Source of the DNA: Lingula anatina
Taxonomy: Eukaryota > Brachiopoda > Lingulata > Lingulida > Lingulidae
DNA: 64,000 nt
Assembly (NCBI RefSeq): GCF_001039355.2
Contig: NW_019775857.1
Span: 137,187 to 201,186, forward strand
Direction of reading: 5' to 3'
The notes below the pieces were generated by a model, which was not told the DNA's origin, ran no database searches, and saw only the letters and a program-made list of their open reading frames with translations. A program made the position numbers and the translations under genes. Positions 31,850 to 45,200 of the stretch are shown one piece after another (within the stretch, counting starts at the first letter, position 1; each line of letters begins with the position of its first letter).

Positions 31850-33941
31850 GTAAACTTAGAATCAACATGTAAGAGTTACATTGCTGAAAAAAATTTAATT
31901 CAAATCGAAACTCTTTTGAAAACATACATTAAAAAATCTGCTGGTCCAAGCAAAATTTCAGTAGGCAAAGGACCAGTGAGTAACAAGGCAGTCAGTAACT
32001 AGAAGCACAGTTGTACAGTATGTGTCTTAGATTCCAGGAAAACCATTCCTTATGGTGTATGAAATTTGCACACTCTTTTAAACTTTTACTTTCAAAACCC
32101 AGGCAAGTCTACCTGTGAAGTTGTAACTCTCCTTCCCTGGGAGTGGTTCAGCAAGTGGGAAAATGAGCGGGTGATGAAAAGAGGGGAGGAATATGAAGAG
32201 TTGAAGAACAAGATTGGACAAAGGATGTGGGATCGTACAGTGCAGCTCTTTCCTCAGCTGAAGGATAAGGTAGACTGGGTTGAAGTTTTGTTCTTGTTCA
32301 TATCGAACAGTTTGATCATTTCTCACAAAAAATTTTTCCCAAAACATTCTTTATTCATTTAAGTTTTAATTTTCGACAAAGAAAATAATGTTTTTCAAAA
32401 ACTTCTATAGATCACTCATTGATCCATCACTTGGGTTTGTCTAGCAGTTAAAATGAATAGATTGTTGACAGGTGATTGAATGTTTTTGCAAAATTGAAAT
32501 AATGTACTTCTAAAAAGTATGTGATATATCAGCAATAGTATAAAAAAACATGATGTCTGTGGGGAACTTTTACCTCAATCAGCCCAACACTCCTAGTCAC
32601 CACTAATTATATATAAGATGATTAATTATTGTTTTACCTACAAGCTTCATACTCAATGCTATCATGCTGCCCCCTATAGGTGGATTACTTTGACATTGGC
32701 ACGCCAGTCACCAATAAGCACTACATTGAGGCTCCACGCGGAGAGATCTACGGACTTCATCACGATGTTGACAGGTTTGGGGAGGAGTTGTCCATGACCC
32801 TGAGGCCCAACATTGGTGTCCCAGGGCTTCTGTTGACAGGTAATTTGTCATGGCTGAATGTTTAAAGATCCATACAAAGTCAATTTTTTGTCACAAAAAC
32901 CAACCAAATGCCAGCATATAGTTTCAAGTAGTATAACTAAGAGAATTACCAAAAGGCATTGTTTAATTTTACCCGAAAATGATGTTTGAACGGATTTTTT
33001 CTGCTGGCATTCTAAGCTGTATGTCAATAGGGCATGAAAGTAGGTCACGAAAGTAGGTTAAATTTACAACCATAAATTTAAAGAAAGGAGCAGTCTAAAG
33101 GTCTTTAATGGCTGATCGAGTGATCTATTCAGTTTATCCCTTGGCATGTCGAATTTATTTGAGTCGTATAAGAATCTAGTAGAAGTGGTTTACATATGTT
33201 ACTGGGAATCCATGCTCCACCGATGCTCGGTTCGTATGTACCTTTAAAGGATTATGCCTGATTTCAGGACTTTTAAGTCTTCATTTTGATCGTTTTGTAA
33301 TGTGTCTAAATGCAATGACAAATTGCAAGGTTTCAGAATTTACAGTTTTTACAACTTTCACCCAAGCATTGTTAGATATCATCTTCAGAGGACATTTATG
33401 TAGTCTCAGTTTTGTTTTGATTGGGAGATGAACAGAAAAGGGATTGGATCTTCCACTTAACACTAGTTGTTCAGATTACAGTGAAAGGAATTACAGTTCT
33501 GATTGTTCCTATTTGCCAGTGGACTATTCCATATGAAACAAATTAATCATACAACATGGCTCTAGACTATGATTTTACTTTTACATGATATGTTGTAGGG
33601 ACCATGCTTTGAGGTTTCATATAACACATTCCACAGAGGTGCCACATCATAGCCCTTTTGTGATATACTGTACAAATGTATCAGCCCCCTCCCTTCCCCC
33701 CTCCTCTGCACGTGCGCACGCACACGTGCACACACACACTTCTACAGGCTGACACAACGGAACACAATCGTGAATGTTTATACAAATTATGTAATCATTA
33801 TACATTTCAGGGCAAGACATACTGAGCTGTGGTTTTGTTGGGGCCATGGCTGGAGGATTGTTATGTGCATCTGCTGCCCTGCACAGGGATGTTTATGATG
33901 ATGTCTTGAAGCTGTACAAGAAAAGCCGAGGAAAGAAGTGA
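25912..33941 (+). CDS. RETSAT: All-trans-retinol 13,14-reductase (RETSAT), paralogue 1, 12 exons, 624 aa
   Basis: Exons: 25912-26128, 26537-26719, 27168-27277, 28036-28170, 28724-28925, 29551-29748, 30271-30390, 30719-30839, 31436-31566, 32103-32269, 32680-32839, 33811-33941. All are GT-AG with consistent phase, and 1875 nt gives 624 aa (human RETSAT is about 610). The known enzyme is an ER-membrane flavoprotein that saturates the C13-C14 double bond of all-trans-retinol. Residues 17-38 form a hydrophobic signal-anchor. GSGIGG at 89-94, followed by [16 protein letters not shown] with Glu112, is the dinucleotide-binding Rossmann motif. Later blocks include [57 protein letters not shown] and the C-terminal [11 protein letters not shown]. 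It ends KKSRGKK, basic but not a canonical KKXX. The start ATG has a strong context. A candidate poly-A signal ATTAAA lies at 34270-34275. Confidence 0.96.
27000..27112. repeat. MITE, 'GACTAACTAG' family, truncated copy in RETSAT-1 intron 2
   Basis: CCCCATTCAGAATAGGGGAC and the following body match the complete element at 37604-37778, but the right terminus is missing. It ends about 55 bp before the acceptor of exon 3. Confidence 0.8.
27283..27502. repeat. Tandem repeat, ~61-bp unit, at the 5' end of RETSAT-1 intron 3
   Basis: Units begin GTCCACTTATAAATGACCAG at 27283, 27346, 27407 and 27468 (periods 63, 61, 61). The array starts 6 bp inside the intron, directly after the GTGAGT donor of exon 3, so the first unit abuts the splice site. 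Confidence 0.9.
31810..31848. repeat. Poly-T tract in RETSAT-1 intron 9
   Basis: Uninterrupted T-run of nearly 40 bases. It may be the tail of a minus-strand retroposed sequence, but no body is recognisable. Confidence 0.9.
32862..33247. mobile_element. TTAA-bounded non-autonomous element in RETSAT-1 intron 11
   Basis: About 386 bp bounded by TTAA on both sides, with short inverted termini (TTTAAAGATCCATAC at the left; the reverse complement of the right end reads TTTAAAGGTACATAC). A second copy lies in opposite orientation at 42711-43063, inside the other RETSAT gene. A TTAA target is typical of piggyBac-type transposition. No transposase is encoded. Confidence 0.7.
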
Positions 33942-34893
33942 ATTTGGGAGGCTTTTGCCTTTATGTCAACGCCTATCTTTGTTGAAGGTTGTAAAACCTA
34001 CCAGAAATGTGCAGGAAAAAAAAGTGGATTTTTAAAGTCTTCTAGATATTGTTTATTTACAAAATTGGAGTTTGTGGGAGGTAAAGGAAGACCAAGAAAA
34101 CTTGGGTGATTGCGTGTGAGCTTTAACATGTGAGATGCACCACCTAATTGCTGTAACAATATTTTTGTTGGGTTAAACAGAACTAAAACTGTTGAATTCC
34201 TAAGAGATTATAGAGTCTACAATACTTCGAGGAGTAAAATATCACTTTGAACAATTTGCATTTAAATATATTAAAGATATTCTTTTATTGAAGCTCAATA
34301 TTTGCGCAAGGCTTAGCAAAAAATCACAAAACTTTAATTTCATATAGTGTGGGAAAATATTTGCACAGCACTTATACAGAATTGTTATATTAATATGTAT
34401 TCATCAATATATGTATATTATCATATGTTGTTGCTTTTTCTGGCGTAAATATGATAAAATTACTATCTTTCTAAATTAGGCAAATAACATATTAGAAAGT
34501 TCTTGTCACTGTAATCAAGTTTATCAAGCTAAAACTACGTGCAAAAGCATGTGTCGAGTTTGCAAGATGACGCTGTTTTTTTTTTTTTTTTTTTTCAAAG
34601 TTCTTGAATGCTTCAACAGTATTTGCCGCTCCATTCGCAGTTCTGCCGCATATTCTTGTTTGTAATTCACTTATTCAAATATATCTATGCATTTAAACTT
34701 CAATCAAATTTGCTAATGATGGTCTGAGTGTGATAATCGTGCACACATGGCGGTTTTTAAACAGGAGCAGCCTACACGCTTTGGAGCTGCCGTCAATTGT
34801 TAACAAAAGCCGAGTTGCCATAGAAATATTTCTGACCAAGCAAGCGCTTCGTGTAGTAAACCTAGTGGTGACTATGTTGACCTCGAGCAAGGC
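33942..34893. other. Convergent 3' regions of the two RETSAT genes
   Basis: No coding sequence lies between the stop codons. Candidate poly-A signals almost meet: ATTAAA on the plus strand at 34270-34275 for RETSAT-1, and AATAAA on the minus strand at 34284-34289 for RETSAT-2. The 3' ends may therefore abut or overlap. A T-run lies at about 34577-34597. Confidence 0.55.
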
Positions 34894-36175
34894 TTATTTT
34901 CGAGAATTTTTCTTTGTAGCTTTCTGGAGACTGAGAACGTCTTGGAAGAGTTTTCTATTAAGGACCACTTCTGCTGTCAGCAGGCCTGCAAACAGTGCTC
35001 CGACCACTCCGCATGTTAGGACGTCTTGACCTGGAATTGCAACAAACACAATCACAACCAGCACAATCATTGACTGTCACACCTAATACAATCCCTGGAA
35101 GTGCAACACACTAAAACGCGCCAGAACACTTTGATATGAAAAGAAAATGTAGTACAACGCGATTACAGCTGTTGATAGGTAGCCATTTCATATCGCGGCG
35201 CTTCGCCATATTGTCAGGCGTAGCTTCCAGTGACCCCATCTCCATGAATAGCTATGTCGCTGCCTGGGCATTGATCATAGAATACACAGTAGTAACCATA
35301 GAAATAATCGATGGTTATTTAAAATATTGATTAAATAATTTTTCAAATTAGAAAAAAGGTTTATCCAACCCCAGGGACACCCCACCCCCCAGTCGCATTA
35401 GCTCCGATTATAGTTCCATCAATCCCCATAGATTCAAATCCCTCACCCCGACCGACTAGAAGGAGACGGCGGAAACGCACGGACAAACTGGGCTTGCGGG
35501 ATAAAATGTCTTGTCATAAAAATCAGGGATAATTAACGAACACACCCAATGATTGAGACGTTTTAAATATTAAATTATCATTCACAAAACCTCACTACAT
35601 CATCCATTACACGTGAGAATTAACCCCTTCCGTGCATGGCTTATCGCCAATCTCATCAAGAAATTGCGTCACACCAAATATTAAATTATCATTCATAAAA
35701 CATCGTTACATCATCCATTACACGTGAGAATTAACCCCTTCCGTGCATGGCTTATCGCCAATCTCATCAAGAGATTGCGTCATACCAAACACAATACATA
35801 CTTTCTCAGATTAGCATTCCGACAACTCCACACGAAACTTTGATCTTTATCATAAAAGATATGAAGGAACAATTATTCACTAAGTTTCCACATTATTTCG
35901 TACAGATTATTTGCATTGAATTTAGTATTTACAAAAAAATCGTGTATTTTTTAACAAAATGTGGTAAATCTTTAATTATTCCCATGGCTACCCTTGCTGT
36001 CAGGGCGTTATAAATCTAGCTTGCTCACTATAGGGGCCTACCTTTTCATGTGTTCACTTTACGGTATTGCTGATGTGGGTTATTTATAAAACAAGATCGA
36101 CCTGGCAATACCGAAATCTAAAACCTAGGGTACCCATGACCCAACTTATACTGTATTTAATAATCCGATCCGCCC

Positions 36176-36206
<31 letters not shown>

Positions 36207-39200
36207 ACACCTTGGCGTGGGGTTCGGGGTCCCTTCAGCGGGCCCCGAAAAAAATTGGGTATTTTAGAGGGCGAACGGTGCCATTTGGGACGGTTTAGAA
36301 CTACGATTCAGCTAGTTAAAATTCTTACCTCAAGAGGGAGTGATTTTTTTCAGAAATCGAAGGGGGGTGGTTAGGACCCCCTTAACATCCGCCACTGTCC
36401 ATTAATTGGTCAGAATTCCCTCCAAAAGGAACCCCATACTAGCCTGCATGCGTTCACACACATTCACCTGTTGCAACCAATATCCATATCACATCTAACA
36501 CAATGTCACAACCACAATAACCCATTCCACCCTCACCTGTTAGCAGTAAACCTGGAATGCCAACGTCTGGACGGAGCTCCGTTGATATTTCGGCAGAGCA
36601 CCGCGCCCTGTTTTCTTCCAGGCCGTACAACTCCCCGCGTGGCGCGCCGTAATAATACTTGTTGGTCAGCGGGGAGCCGACTGTCATGTATTCAACCTTG
36701 AATAACATAATGGATACATGTAGACTGCCCTCTACTAGGATGGCAGATATTACAGGCACAATTTCAACATTTGACAGAGAACCAAATGACTGTACATGTC
36801 TATTTATCTAGAGACATATCTGTGAATATCTTGTGAAAAATCAATCTGTCGCCCTGGTAGAGGGTACATGTAGACCATGTCAGTGCTCTGTTGCCATACT
36901 CAGACCGAGGGTTTGGGACTCAAGGGGAACCCTGAATTATATTACAATCAACATTTGATGATATTGCAAAAGCAGAAAAGGGATCATCCGAGATATTCGT
37001 ATGGCTCGAAGTCCTGCGATTTAGTGTACAGGAGTACGGTCTGAAAAAATAGTAGGCTAACGATCGCGAGTGCGGTGCAGCAAAAAAAAAAGCTGGCGAA
37101 ATTTAACAAAAAACAAAGGTAAATGACTTCCTGGTTGTTTTTTTTTTTCCTAAAGCTTGTTGAATTACTATTTTTTTGCACTAGTGCGAATTCACCACGT
37201 ATCCTGTTAAAGTTTGTTAAGTCGAAATTCCCAACGCAGAGTTTCACCTTGATCGCTAGCAGTTCACCACATCTCCCACGATCCTTCACACATAATCTCG
37301 TCACCTCACGCAGTGCCGACATCCTAGTGTTTCTTAATCTCGAATGATCCCCACTGCGAGATTATCTTGCTTATTAAAACTGCAGCTTTAATTGGTTGGT
37401 AATACAGGGTGATTCCCCCCCCCCCTTTTATATAATTAAAATTGTATTAAATCCTACAAAGGTCCGAAAATTTTAAGAAATTTGCTGGACATAAATTGCA
37501 GTCTGGCAACGATTATTTCCAAAAGTATTAGTTATCTTGGTCGCTTTGCATTAAAGTTATGTTCGTTCGCAAAGTATGCATCGTACCAGTTTGCGTTACT
37601 CTTGCCCCATTCAGAATAGGGGACTAACTAGCGCAAGGGTCAACTGTGGCCGACCCACTTGAATACTTCCCCACGGGATATCTATTCAGTGTCTATTAGC
37701 GGATTAGACGGCAAGCTTTGTTGTGGATCGCTATATTTGACCCTCGGACTAGTTAGTCCCCTATTCTGAATGGGCCCCTGAAATATTAATAAAAAAAAAA
37801 AAAAACAGATTTCCCTTCTCCAAAGCCAAAGCGAAAGTTTTAAGAGCATTGTGTACAAAGCCCCCCCCCCCCCCTACAATTTGATATGCAAACACTGCAA
37901 GCTTTTTTTTTCTTCTTTTGTAAGCATAGAGTTGTGATATTGACAATAACTTTTTCCTTCCTTCCCCTCAAAAGTCTCTTCTCAAAATTCTGGAAATTAG
38001 TTATGTAATATTTTAACACCGTTTCCAAGTATCGGGTAAGAACGTCAGGACATGTATGTTGGATAAGCGCCTGGATGATACAGCATGGTTAGCCCCGGTT
38101 TCTTTCCCTTCTTTCCCTCTCTCTCTCTCTCCCTCGCTCGCTCGCTCTCCCCCTCCCTCGCTCTCTCTCTCCCTCTTTCACACCAGGAAGGAAAAGAGGC
38201 GTCTTATAGCTGAAATACACGAATTTGCGGTTCGATATTTTTTATTCCCTTTTTGGGGTTTCGGGGGGAGGAGAGGGGTCAACAATTTACACTCACCTTA
38301 TCCCTCAGCTGAGGCAGGTAGGACAGCGTCGACTCCCAGATTTTGTTGGCAAGAATCATCTTCTGGTCCTCGTAGTCCTCTCCGCGGTGGTTCACTCGCC
38401 CTTTTTCCCACTCATCGTACCATGCCCATTCCGCTGGGGCTATCACTATGCAGTTTGAACGACCTGGTGATCACAAAGAACACATTTAAAAATCTACATG
38501 TTAACACCAATAGTACACAATCAATGGTCTAAACCGAACATCGGCTTCGGCATCACCGACACATTGCTTTTAGTCCAGTACTTTATGGCTTGGAATACCA
38601 GGGGCGGATTTAGGCCGTCTTCTGGGTCTTCCGGAAGACGGTCAGATTTTCAAGTTTACATTGTCAGGCATCTAATGTTTTCTGTCGGAAGACGGTCAAA
38701 AATGGAGGATGGATCAACAAAGATAATTTGGAAGACTGTCAGAAAATATCTTTGGATCCGCCCCTGAATACAGTACTTTATCTTTGACTATCTAATACGA
38801 CCAGGTCCATGCATGATGTCTAGACAGCCAACTTACAGTTTGGGTAAATTTGTCACAAACATTTTACTTTTATGTCAGTGAATAATTTATATGTCAAATA
38901 TCGAAATGTTAGGACATTTTACAAAGCCAGACATGCTTTTGGCGACCATCTGAGGACACAGGGTTTCATAAGATACCCAAAAATTCCCTTTTTAATTTTT
39001 TATTCAATTATTTTAATTATTTCAATTTTAATAATCTGGAACAAGTTTCTTGATCTTGTCACAAAAATGGAGAATTCGTGGTGTTTCTTGGAGAATAACA
39101 GCGGCACCTATGTGCACCATTAAAAAAAGGCTCCGGTTGTAACTGTATATAGACGCTGGGTCTACTGCTATACCTAAATACGCATTATTTTAAAATTTCA

Positions 39201-42200
39201 AATAATCTGGCCAAATATTTTGCTTTTAACACAAAATTTGGCCGTGTAATATGATACACTTTCAGCTCGACCGGACATACATGTACATGTACCTCAGACC
39301 TTTTGACTGACTGTACATACAGAATATGTAAGTAATGAGGTCTAGGCCGACGGAATCACCCGAAGTTACCCGAATGGGGCCAAGGTCACCATACTGGTAC
39401 AAGTACGTAGGCCCCAACACTTACCTGGAAACCGTTCCTCCCAACTGGGATCCCTGGCTGATGGGGACGAAAAGAACAACACTGGCACCTGTCTCTCGGA
39501 AGCATCTTTGGCCGTTTTAGCCGCTGAATAGTTGGACACAGCAATATCCTGATCGGGAAAGATCCAAATATTTCTTGCTTTTAGTCCCAGCTCCTCTTTG
39601 CTGCCTCTTAGTCCAACGAACACAGTGATACACGAAGAACCAGAGCACAGGTCTTTGTTCTTTATGTATGGATAAAGAGCTGAAAGGGGGGAATGAAATC
39701 CACATTGTCAAAAGTGTGTTTGATACATCAATTTATATGTACATGTACATAGGGGTGACAAAAGTATTGCACCATTTTGCTGTAACGTGAACAACAGCTG
39801 CTTTTGTTAAGTTCTTCAATTGATATATTATTGAAAACTGGTTATGCCCAGTTAGTTTCTTTACTACAGGTTTACCGTTTACAGAACAGCGCTTTGTCAT
39901 TACATAAGGCATGTGATTATGTCAGTATTAATGTTTTGTGAGATAGCCACCATCCTTCTGGGCATAGAATGATAACGGTTCAGTAATTTTCTGGGGGGGG
40001 GGGGTATGTTGGCCCAGCTCTAAAGACAAAGAGCGTTTCTGGTAAAGGGACAATAATTTATCACTTGATTTCCAATCTTATTCCTCAGGTTTCAATGGGG
40101 TTTGCATCTGGTGATTTGACAGGCAAGTCCACCCTATTGTTGCCATGCAGGTGAAGTCATTCTTGTACAGCCCTGGCCTTGAGGGGTGTGGCGTTGTAAT
40201 CTTCGAAAGTGAATGGGTGATTCCTGTCCCCAGAGATGTTTGCTACCGACGGTAAAGAGTATACTGGTCCATTATTTCAATTTAGTGTCATAGTGGCGTT
40301 TTACGGTTATATTTCATTTTAGAAACTTCCACATTTAAATCAAAATTATGTCAATGTGTGGTAAAGATTGTACATATGTCTCAGTTATAATGATATTACA
40401 TGAATCTGTTATTGTATTTTATTCATTGGAAAGAACTGTAACCGAGTTTTAAAGGGTGTTTTCAGTTTTAAAAGGATTAAATAACTTCATTTATGACTCT
40501 ATCTCCTAGTTAAAATTTAAATTAGTATCAGTTTAATTATTTTAAAGGTCTTGTAGCCCATGTCACCCATCATCGTCTTTTACTAATTTGATAAGTGGTT
40601 CCCACCTGGGAGCCCTGGTGTGAAACCTTCAAGCATGGGGCCTTCATTAAACAGCTCTTTTGCTAATCTCAAATTGCAAATTGCGCGACCACTGCGAAGT
40701 TAATTTGCTGCATGGTTCAAATCCTCTAAGCATTAATTTAACTGGCAGCATAAAAACGCCTGTCGTTTCTGGCACACGTCTTTCTCGGGCAACCACTTCG
40801 TGGTGACTTAAGGGCATCGCCAGTGTCCTCCATCCTTCCTCAAACCCTATATACATTGTAACCAGAAACACCATATCTGGCGGCTATCTGGGGGACATAT
40901 AAATCATCGCCCTCAGAGGAACGATATATTTTCTTTTTTCGTTTGTACCTTTACCATGGTAGCAACTTGATAGCCAGAAGGGCATTACATCCTCGAATGT
41001 TACCCTTTATAGTACACAAGGATGGAAATTTATCAATAATTGTTACGCGAGCAATAAGCCACAAATCACTTTTCAAGAAAGGGTCCCACATGTCACACAG
41101 CGCACTATTCACACAGAGCGTGCTTACATCACCCCCTGTACGCCGTAATTCAACCAGTAGCAAAGATGGACTATGGGACTTTATTACTGGTTTATATAGG
41201 GCTGCTGGTAACTGTTAAAATCAAAGTCCTTTTTTTTTTTTTTTTTTTGGACGCACACATAAAACTGTAACACAATTATCCTCATTTTTGTTCATCTTTT
41301 GTTTAATTATCTCCAAGAATTATCTCAATTAATTTGATATCACCTGTCACTTACGTGAGGTCTCCGCGATTTCCCTGGGGAGCAACGACGTGAACGTGTT
41401 TAGAACGCCAGCGTCTGATATGACAAGAGGTGCAAAGATGTCCACCTCATCTCCAGATTTTGACTTTTCCACCTTGACTCCTGCAAAAAGTTTTTAGAGG
41501 AAAAGACACTTTATTGGCAACGGGGTATAACGCCAAGAAAATTGAGCCTGAGCATAGTTTTAACTGGACTCTGGTGTGGATATACGTTCTGTATTATGTT
41601 TACAGTACGTGAGGTGCAGTTGTCCAGGCTCAAACAACATAGGCCTATTGTGTCTCAGAATCTGCATGATATCCAATACCAACTTTATGACATTACCTAC
41701 CAACGACATGACCTTTGCTATTTGTCAAAAGCCTTTTCACAGGGGCCCTTACGAGAACCTTGCCACCAGCACCCTCTATTGTAGGAATCATGTGGAATGC
41801 CACCTCACTGCTACCGCCATACGGATACCAGCTACCGTTGACAAAATGCCGGACAACCCCGGCGTGTGTCGAGAAACTTGAAAGACTTGGGACACAACCT
41901 GTAATATAATCACACAGGTAATACATACAATTTCACAAATATCAAATTTTGAAGGTGTTGTCTTCAAAGGAATCGTATCGCAATTTACAAGATGACATTA
42001 AAATTACCGCTTCCAAAACTCGGGGGAATTTTGAAAGGATACCGTAGCCGTTGTTACATGACAAAAGTGGTAAGAATCACAGCTTCCCTGCCTTTTATAT
42101 AGGCCTATAAATATTTTAACACTTGTAACAACTGGGCTTACCACTTGGGCGGGGAAAATTCGATCACGAAAATTTACGTTTTTGAAGCTAGTCACGTTAA

Positions 42201-45200
42201 CTGTTTTATATTTTTGGTAAAAATGGTCCAAAGTACTGCCAGACATATGCTTTGATTTTTGCCATCATTGATCATTAGAAAAGAGGAATTGTCCGGTCTC
42301 GGTACCCCAAACATTGCTGTACTTCTATATTTGCCTACTATTATATTTGTTATTTACAGTTTTAGGTTTACCATAATCTCCAAAGAGGTATGCAAGAACA
42401 CATTTCAGAGTCTCATTATCTGAAATGCTATCTAGAATGGTCTGTAGTGTGACTCTTGTGTACATGAAGTACGGAATGAACCAATGCACGAGACCTGACC
42501 TAATGAGGAATCGTGTCAGCCAGCGAGGCCAGCTTTTCATAAGGATTACTCCCCCAAAGGATCCGGAAGATTTCTGAAAGCATAATAATAATAATTATTA
42601 TTATTATTATAACAATTTTGTTTTTGCAGAAATAACCTGCCACCCTTAAGAACATTTTTCATAGATTTCCATATCTGATTGATCACAATGAATTGGTTTT
42701 TAAAGGTACATACTAACCGAGCATCGGTGGAGCGTGGATTCCCAGTAACACATGTAAACCACTTCTACTAGTTTCTTATACGACTCAAATAAATTTGACA
42801 TGCCAAGGGATAAACTGAATAGATCACTCGATCAGCCATAAAAGAGCTTCAGACTGCTCCTTTCTTAAAATTTTTGGTCGGATATTTAACTTACTTTCGT
42901 GACCTACTTTTCTGCCACATTGACATACAGCATAGAATGCTAGCAGAAAAATCCGTTCAAACAATGCCTTTTGGTTATTCTCTTAGTCATACTGTACTTG
43001 AAACTATATGCTGGCAATTGGGCTGTTTTTGCGGCAAAAAATTGACTTTTTATGCATCTTTAAGGTACCAGAATGTCTGTGTTGTTACTAATAATATTGC
43101 TTATTTGCAACGTTAATATATACAAATCACAAAAAATATACAAATCACAAAAAAAAAGATGAAAATTTATTAAAATGTTCATTTGAATTAGAATGGCATA
43201 CTGTATGTTCCTTAGGGATATTTAAAATGCGTTCAGAGTGCTATTTTAAAATCATACAAAAATTCCATTGATTTTAAAAGTATGCAGTGCCCATATGTAT
43301 AGCAAACTATATTAAGACAGGCAAACACATTAACAAAGATAGATAAGTTATGGGCGGCCAAAAGGGCAAAAAATCCTGTCGTCGATTCAGTTATGTTTCG
43401 TCGATTCATTGCCTTCCCATCGATTCAGTTTCAAGTTTAAACGATCCTGTCATAAATTCAACATCTACTTTCGTCAATTCAACTGTCAAACATTTCTCAT
43501 CTACGGTGTATTAAAACCAATGCTGTCACTATTTTCGTCGATCGTGTAACTATTCTCGTCGATCGTCTAATCTCGTCGATCGTGTAACTATTCTCATCGA
43601 TCAACTAATCTCGTCGATCGTGTAACTATTCTCATCGATCGTCTATTCTCGTCGATCGTCTCATCGATCGATCGCCAGAGGGCGCTGCGGTAGCACATTG
43701 GCCTATCACATGACTATCAAAATGGCAGACAACAAAATGATTGCTAGTGAAATAAGAACATTTTCTCAACAATTTCAATTTTAGTTGTTAATAATTAAAA
43801 GATATTCGGTTGTAGGGACATTATTTTCTAGTTGTGCTTAACTCTGAACATGGCTGGCCGAGTTAAAAAATTACCGCGTGATTGACAGACAGAAGCACGT
43901 GTTGCTACCGCAGCGCCCTCTGGCGATCGATCGATGAGACGATCGATGAGAATAGTTACACGATCGATGAGATTAGACGATCGACGAGAATAGTTACACG
44001 ATCGACGAAAACAGTTTGACGATCGACGAGATTAGTTACACGATCGACGAAAATAGTGACAGCATTGGTTTTAATACACCATAGATGAGAAATGTTTGAT
44101 AATTGAATTGACGAAAGTACATGTAGATGTTGAATTTATGACAGGATCGTTTAAACTTGAAACTGAATCGATGGGAAGGCAGTGAATCGACGACATGAAT
44201 TTTTGCCCTTTTGGCCGCCCATAATAAGTTCCATTTACACATTATGCACTATAAGCTCATTTCTAGACCTCTTAGCAGTCACTTGCAAAGCTCTGCCATG
44301 CAAATATTTATTGATTGTCAAATGTACGATGTCAATTGCAAATGGCTGACATGCATTTACTGCTGGGTATCAAAATTATATTTCCATGAATATATTAGAT
44401 ATAATAATACTAATTTATTTAATAATAATTTATTTGCTAAAATCGCAACCTAAAGGTTGAAGTTTTACAATGTGTCTTAAATAGTAAAATCATAAGGTAT
44501 TTTAAAATTAACTAAAAATTATAAACTAAAGGACCAAAGCTTTAAAACAAGACTTATAAGACAGTTTGAAGCAGTAATTTACATAAAATTTAAAAGATTT
44601 AGAATTATAAAAGATGATTTAAAACGCTCCGTTTTCACTTTTGGTATTAAAAATTTGTTGCTGACCCTGAGATTTCTTGGGTTCTTTTGTTTAAACAGAT
44701 GGTGTAGCTTATTAAAATTCTAAAATAAAAAAGCACCTTAAAACTTGCTAAAAGGTTTAAGGAATTCCAAGGAAGGACGTGCCACTACACACCTGTTTTG
44801 TTCATCGAACGCATGCTTTTCGTGATGTTCTCGCTAATTCTATTTAGCAAGTTGGAAATGTACGTTTTTTCCAGTGGAAAGAAGCTCTCGTCAATCCAAA
44901 GAAATTGGCATAAAACCCATAAGTAGAAGTATTAGATATTAGGCGTCAGTAAAAACAGCAAGTTACTAGGCAAAAACAGACCACCGAATTACACAAGATG
45001 CACAAGAAATGAGGGTGACTGTCCTGTGACTTACAAAAAAAAGGTTCCGTAAAAAACTTATCGCAATGATCATCTTTAACTTTCTTAGCGCATATCACTT
45101 ATCAAAATTCGATTATTATGCAAAAAACCCTAATGCCAAAAAACTAATAAACAAACTAATACTAGCCGAAGTGATCATTTCTCGGGCAGCAGAAGAGGGC

